Of a stretch of 10,159 nucleotides of DNA, positions 7,367-10,159 are shown in pieces. The translations under genes and the position numbers were made by a program. The DNA comes from Alphaproteobacteria bacterium (GTDB taxonomy: Bacteria > Pseudomonadota > Alphaproteobacteria > CACIAM-22H2), in the NCBI GenBank assembly GCA_016869415.1, contig VGEI01000100.1, positions 1 to 10,159 of the forward strand, in the 5' to 3' direction. Within the stretch, counting starts at the first letter, position 1; every line of letters begins with the position of its first letter. The notes beneath the pieces are model-generated. The model did no database searches and was not told the origin of the DNA. It was given only the letters and a program-made list of their open reading frames with translations.

Positions 7367-7394
7367 TTAACCCAAGGCCGAATCGTGATATGAG
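7367..7394 (+). promoter_or_regulatory. Weak sigma70-like promoter candidate
   Basis: TTAACC at 7367-7372 and TATGAG at 7389-7394 are separated by 16 bases, each matching four of six consensus positions. It would start transcription near 7400, about 45 bases before the gene at 7445, and lies just past the two inverted repeats. Pattern match only. Confidence 0.3.
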
Positions 7395-7444
7395 AGCGAC
7401 ACGGTGAACTCGCGTCGTGCGCAGCGCCGAGTCGGGATTACGGG

Positions 7445-8113
7445 ATGGCGAAGACCAGAGGGGTTGCTTTCGCACGCCAGCTTGGCCTGTCGCGGGCCCA
7501 TGCCGCGACCCTGGCCAAGCTCATGACGCCGGAGAAAATCCAGGACTTCATCCTCACCCTGCCGACCAATTTCGAGCCCGAGGGTGACACCTGCTTTTCC
7601 GTCGCCACCACGCTACGCGAGCGCCGCGCCCATTGTATCGAGGCAGCGTTCATCGCCGCATGTGCGCTGTGGATCAACGGCGAGAAGCCGCTGCTCATGG
7701 ATTTCCAGTCCGGTGGCGGCGACGATGACCATGTCGTGGCGCTCTTCCGGCGCGGCCGGCACTGGGGCGCCATCTCCAAGAGCAACCACATCTGGCTGCG
7801 CTGGCGCGACCCCATCTATCGCTCGCCGCGCGAGCTGGCGATGTCGTATTTCCATGAGTACGTGCTTGGCCCCAAGAAGACGCTGCGCACCTATTCGCGG
7901 CCCTATGACATGAGCCGGCTCGACCCAGCCTCTTGGATCACCAACCCGGAGAATTGCTTCGATGTCGCCGGCGCCATCGACAGCTGCCGGCATTTCCCCC
8001 TGATCACAGCCGCCCAGGCACGCCGCCTCAAGCCACGCGACGCCATGGAAGTGCGTGCCGGCAAGCTGGTCGAGCACGCCGCTCCCAACGCCGCGACGGC
8101 GATGCGTTACTGA
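7445..8113 (+). CDS. Uncharacterised protein with possible transglutaminase/papain-like Cys-His arrangement
   Basis: 222 residues; I do not recognise a named family. The middle reads RAHCIEAAFIAACALW (61-76), then LLMDFQ (83-88) and DDDHVVALF (93-101), then WGAISKSNH (107-115). A Cys at the start of a helix (C64) with a His beginning a strand about 30 residues on (H96) is the order of catalytic Cys and His in transglutaminase-like and related cysteine-peptidase folds. The third residue, usually Asp, would fall at S111-N114, so the triad is not classical. A second conserved-looking block, RDPIYRSPRELAMSYFHEYVLG (121-142), follows. There is no signal peptide or membrane segment, so it is probably cytoplasmic. 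The ATG has only a GGGATTACGGG stretch upstream. It sits between a transporter operon and an enolase-superfamily operon without an obvious link to either. Function unknown; the fold suggestion is tentative. Confidence 0.85.
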   Translation: MAKTRGVAFARQLGLSRAHAATLAKLMTPEKIQDFILTLPTNFEPEGDTCFSVATTLRERRAHCIEAAFIAACALWINGEKPLLMDFQSGGGDDDHVVALFRRGRHWGAISKSNHIWLRWRDPIYRSPRELAMSYFHEYVLGPKKTLRTYSRPYDMSRLDPASWITNPENCFDVAGAIDSCRHFPLITAAQARRLKPRDAMEVRAGKLVEHAAPNAATAMRY

Positions 8114-8132
8114 GGGCATCGTTCGCCCTCGG
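8110..8132 (+). terminator. Hairpin over the stop codon of the 222-aa gene, terminator-like without T-run
   Basis: GAGGGC (8112-8117) pairs with GCCCTC (8125-8130) around a 7-base loop, extendable by a T-G wobble and a C-G pair to eight. It overlaps the TGA. No run of T follows, so intrinsic termination is doubtful; it may only be a 3' end stabiliser or attenuator before the next operon. Confidence 0.3.
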
Positions 8133-8146
8133 TGTCGCTCTCTGCT

Positions 8147-8202
8147 ATGAGTACGGACCCGGCATGAAACCGCGGACTCAGGGGCTAACGCGGCGCGTAT
8201 GA
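8147..8202 (+). other. Two micro-ORFs in the enolase-gene leader linked by ATGA overlaps
   Basis: An ATG at 8147 opens MSTDPA and stops at TGA 8165-8167. That TGA overlaps an ATG at 8164, which opens MKPRTQGLTRRV and stops at TGA 8200-8202. That stop in turn overlaps the ATG of the enolase-superfamily gene at 8199. Each junction is ATGA. Ribosome sites are weak: none clear before 8147, GGA before 8164. The enolase gene itself has only AGGGG 14 bases upstream, so coupling through the 12-residue frame could aid its start. Chance is a real alternative. Confidence 0.35.
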
Positions 8203-9281
8203 CCATCTCGGCCGTTTCCATCGTGCCGTGCGAGCAACCGCTGACCGACCCGACCTGGCGTTTCATCAGCGGCCCGGTCAGCACGGTGCCCGGCTTCGTG
8301 CTTCACCTTACCAACGACAAGGGCGTCACCGGGTACGGTTACGTCCGTGCTCTCGTTCCTCTCGACCGCTCGCCGGCTGAGATCGGCACCGTGCTGGATC
8401 GTCTCGTTCCAGCGCTTGAGGGGCGCGACGATGGCGACATCAACGCCACCATGGACGGCCTTGATGCCCTGGTGCCCGGCTGGCCGAGGGTCAAGGCCGC
8501 CATCGAATGCGCGCTCTTCGATCTGCGGGCGCGGACGCTCAACACGACATTGTCCGACCTGCTGGGCGGGCGGCGTCATAACTCGGCGCCGCAGCTGCGC
8601 ATGATCGCACTCAAGCCGCCGGACGAAATGGCGGCGGTCGCCGCCGGGCTGGCCCGGGAAGGCTACCGTTTCCTCAAGATCAAGATCTCCGGCGACGCCG
8701 AACTCGACCTCGCCCGTGTGCGCGCCATCCGCGGGCGCGTCGGCCCCGGTGTGCGCCTGATGGCGGACGCCAACCAGACCTACGACACCGGGCTGGCGCT
8801 CAAGACCTTGCCACGCATGGCCGAGCATGGTGTCGAGCTTTTCGAGCAGCCGATTTCCGCTGCCGACCTCGACGGGCTGGCGCGCCTGAGCGCGGCGCTG
8901 ACGCCGTGCATCGTCGAAGCCGATGAAAGCGCGCAGAGTCTGCCGCAGATTCTCAATCTCGCCGCCAACCGCATCGTCGGCTCGATCAATTTACGCATCG
9001 CCAATCTCGGCGGCATCCGCAACGTGCTGGCCGCCGTCGGCATCTGCGAGCCGGCCGGCTTGCGCTATCGCTTCGGCGCCACGTTTGCGCCGCGCATCTA
9101 TCAGGCGCAGGCGCTGAGCGTCGCCCTCACCCTGCCGCAGATGTATTTCGCTCATGAGCTGGCGGAGTTCCATCACCTGCAGAACGATCCCTTCGTCGGA
9201 CTCGAGGTGCGCGAGGGTATCCTGACGGCGCTGCCGGGACCTGGCAGCGGCGTCACCCTTTCCAAGGACCACCCACGATGA
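8199..9281 (+). CDS. Mandelate racemase/muconate lactonizing enzyme family protein (enolase superfamily)
   Basis: 360 residues, normal for the family. Such enzymes use Mg2+ to stabilise an enolate from a carboxylate substrate, giving racemisation, dehydration or cycloisomerisation in the cytoplasm. The N-terminal capping domain spans about 1-125. The barrel then shows FLKIKISGD (158-166) with the KxK pair K160 and K162, and the three metal ligands in MADAN (D190), FEQP (E216) and VEADES (D242). At the position of the second catalytic residue, Lys in the MLE branch and Asp in the MR branch, the protein has R265 (NLRIANLGG). No MR-type catalytic His is evident downstream. The start is preceded only by a distant AGGGG and overlaps an upstream micro-ORF. 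Its TGA overlaps the ATG of the ThDP enzyme gene (ATGA), so the two are one coupled operon. Racemase, epimerase or dehydratase cannot be decided. Confidence 0.93.
   Translation: MTISAVSIVPCEQPLTDPTWRFISGPVSTVPGFVLHLTNDKGVTGYGYVRALVPLDRSPAEIGTVLDRLVPALEGRDDGDINATMDGLDALVPGWPRVKAAIECALFDLRARTLNTTLSDLLGGRRHNSAPQLRMIALKPPDEMAAVAAGLAREGYRFLKIKISGDAELDLARVRAIRGRVGPGVRLMADANQTYDTGLALKTLPRMAEHGVELFEQPISAADLDGLARLSAALTPCIVEADESAQSLPQILNLAANRIVGSINLRIANLGGIRNVLAAVGICEPAGLRYRFGATFAPRIYQAQALSVALTLPQMYFAHELAEFHHLQNDPFVGLEVREGILTALPGPGSGVTLSKDHPR
9264..9281 (+). promoter_or_regulatory. Ribosome site and ATGA junction of the ThDP enzyme gene
   Basis: AAGGA at 9264-9268 stands nine bases before the ATG at 9278, which overlaps the TGA (9279-9281) of the enolase-superfamily gene. 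A second ATG two codons on (9284) is possible but further from the AAGGA. The arrangement supports tight cotranslation. Confidence 0.7.
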
Positions 9282-10156
9282 AAATGACCGGCGGTCAGGC
9301 CCTGGCGCAGCAGCTGGCCCGCGAAGGCGTCACCGACGTCTTCGGCGTTCCCGGGCTCCAGCTCGACTGGGCGCTCGATGGGCTGCGCCAAGTGCAGAAC
9401 CGCATCCGCTTCACTGTCACGCGTCACGAGCAGGCGGCCTCTTACATGGCCGACGGCTACGCGCGCACCACCGACCGGCTCGGCGTGTGCATGGTCGTCC
9501 CCGGCCCCGGCCTGCTCAACGCCATGTCGGGCCTAGCCACGGCCTATGCCTGCAGTTCGCCCGTGCTCTGCATCTCCGGCAACATCCACTCAGGCGGTAT
9601 AGGCAAGAACCGCGGGCTGCTGCACGAGATCAACAACCAGTCCGGCGTCCTCGCCGCCGTGACGAAATGGCAGGGAGCAGCGAACTCGCCGCGCGAGATC
9701 CCGGCTATCGTGCGCGAGGCGGTCAGACAGATGCGTACCGGCCGACCCCGGCCGGCCGGCATCGAGATCGCGCATGACGTGCTGAGCGCTAGCGATGAAG
9801 TCGAGCTCATCGACCCGCCGGCAGACGAGGACGGGCGCATCCCGCCGCAGCCGCGCGAGATCGATGAGGCCGTGGAGGTGCTGGCCGCGGCGCGGTTCCC
9901 GGTGATCTACGCCGGCGGCGGTATCATCGCCTCCCGCGCTTCCGAAGCCCTCGCCCGCCTTGCGGACCTCCTGCAGGCACCGGTGGTGATGAGCGATCAC
10001 GGCCGCGGCAGCTTGCCCGATACGCACCCCCTCGCGCTCAACACGCTGGGCGGCCGCGCCGTGTTTCCGCATGCCGATGTCGTGCTGGCCGTGGGTACAC
10101 GTTTCGTCGACATCAACCAGGGCAATCCGGTGTGGTCGGGGGGCAGCAAGCGCTAA
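9278..10156 (+). pseudogene. Thiamine-diphosphate-dependent enzyme (acetolactate synthase/benzoylformate decarboxylase type), cut short at 292 aa
   Basis: The N-terminal pyrimidine-binding domain is complete (about 1-170): GVTDVFGVPG (17-26), the RHEQAASYMADGYAR block at 49-63 with the cofactor-activating E51, and VPGPGLLNAMSGLATAY (74-90). The central domain begins near 195, with PVIYAGGG (208-215), PVVMSDHGRGSLPDTHPL (235-252) and ADVVLAVGTRF (266-276). Translation stops at TAA 10154-10156, just where family members go on with an IQIDxD-like strand and then the diphosphate-binding domain. Full-length relatives have about 550 residues, and the lost domain holds the GDG...N Mg-ThDP motif, so this product alone should be inactive. 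The base after the stop starts ATC (Ile), compatible with a point nonsense change in frame. A run of six G (10138-10143) just before could instead mark an indel. The window ends three bases later, so a split gene or an assembly error remains possible. Confidence 0.75.
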
Positions 10157-10159
10157 ATC

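Larger units (their letters stand above)
7245..7444. promoter_or_regulatory. Divergent control region between the tct operon and the 222-aa gene
   Basis: This 200-base gap is the only sizeable non-coding stretch. It must hold the promoter of the minus-strand tct operon and probably one for the plus-strand gene. I see two perfect inverted repeats in its middle and one weak plus-strand promoter match, but no convincing minus-strand promoter. No regulator gene is adjacent in this window. Confidence 0.6.

Noticed and set aside
8110..8132. A confident intrinsic terminator after the 222-aa gene
   Set aside because: The stem is good but no T-run follows; kept only as a low-confidence hairpin.
9278..10156. 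Naming the ThDP gene ilvB or mdlC
   Set aside because: Only the N-terminal half is visible, no small subunit gene is seen, and these branches are not separated by the visible motifs.
1..10159. CRISPR arrays, insertion sequences, tRNA or attachment sites
   Set aside because: No spaced repeats, transposase motifs, terminal inverted repeats or cloverleaf-like sequence were found; gaps are too short to hide them except 7245-7444, which shows only the inverted repeats described.

Overview
This is a dense, high-GC (roughly two thirds G+C by eye) bacterial chromosomal segment. It looks like an accessory catabolic locus of a soil or water proteobacterium. The tripartite tricarboxylate transporter (TTT) with a Bug-type binding protein, the MmgE/PrpD enzymes, the FabG-like dehydrogenase and the codon bias fit an alphaproteobacterium (Rhodospirillales or Hyphomicrobiales type) or a betaproteobacterium. 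I cannot place it more closely. I see no rRNA, tRNA, CRISPR array, insertion sequence or phage gene.

Layout. (1) 1-626, minus strand: a 5' portion of an EamA/DMT-type membrane exporter that runs off the left edge. (2) 710-3477, plus strand: two tandem, clearly divergent MmgE/PrpD-family genes five bases apart. (3) 7244-3474, minus strand: a four-gene operon, tctB, tctA, tctC, then a FabG-like SDR gene. Its end meets the MmgE/PrpD pair tail to tail, and the two last genes share one CTAG that supplies a TAG stop on each strand. (4) 7245-7444: the only sizeable non-coding gap (200 bases), a divergent control region with two adjacent perfect inverted repeats. (5) 7445-8113, plus strand: an uncharacterised 222-residue protein with a possible transglutaminase/papain-like Cys-His arrangement. 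(6) 8199-10156, plus strand: an enolase-superfamily (mandelate racemase/muconate lactonizing type) gene overlapping by ATGA a thiamine-diphosphate-dependent enzyme gene. The latter ends at a TAA after 292 residues, about half the normal length.

How the parts may work together (inference). The TTT system would import a small carboxylate. The MmgE/PrpD pair (dehydratases, decarboxylases or epimerases of polycarboxylates), the SDR, the enolase-superfamily enzyme and the ThDP enzyme are all of the kind that act on hydroxy- or keto-acids. The substrate cannot be read from the sequence.

Most worth a second look: the SDR keeps only Lys of the catalytic Asn-Ser-Tyr-Lys tetrad; the enolase-superfamily protein has Arg where MLE-type enzymes have their second catalytic Lys; the ThDP enzyme is cut short; and two micro-ORFs lead into the enolase gene through successive ATGA overlaps. 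I found no clear evidence of a wholly new defence or mobile system.
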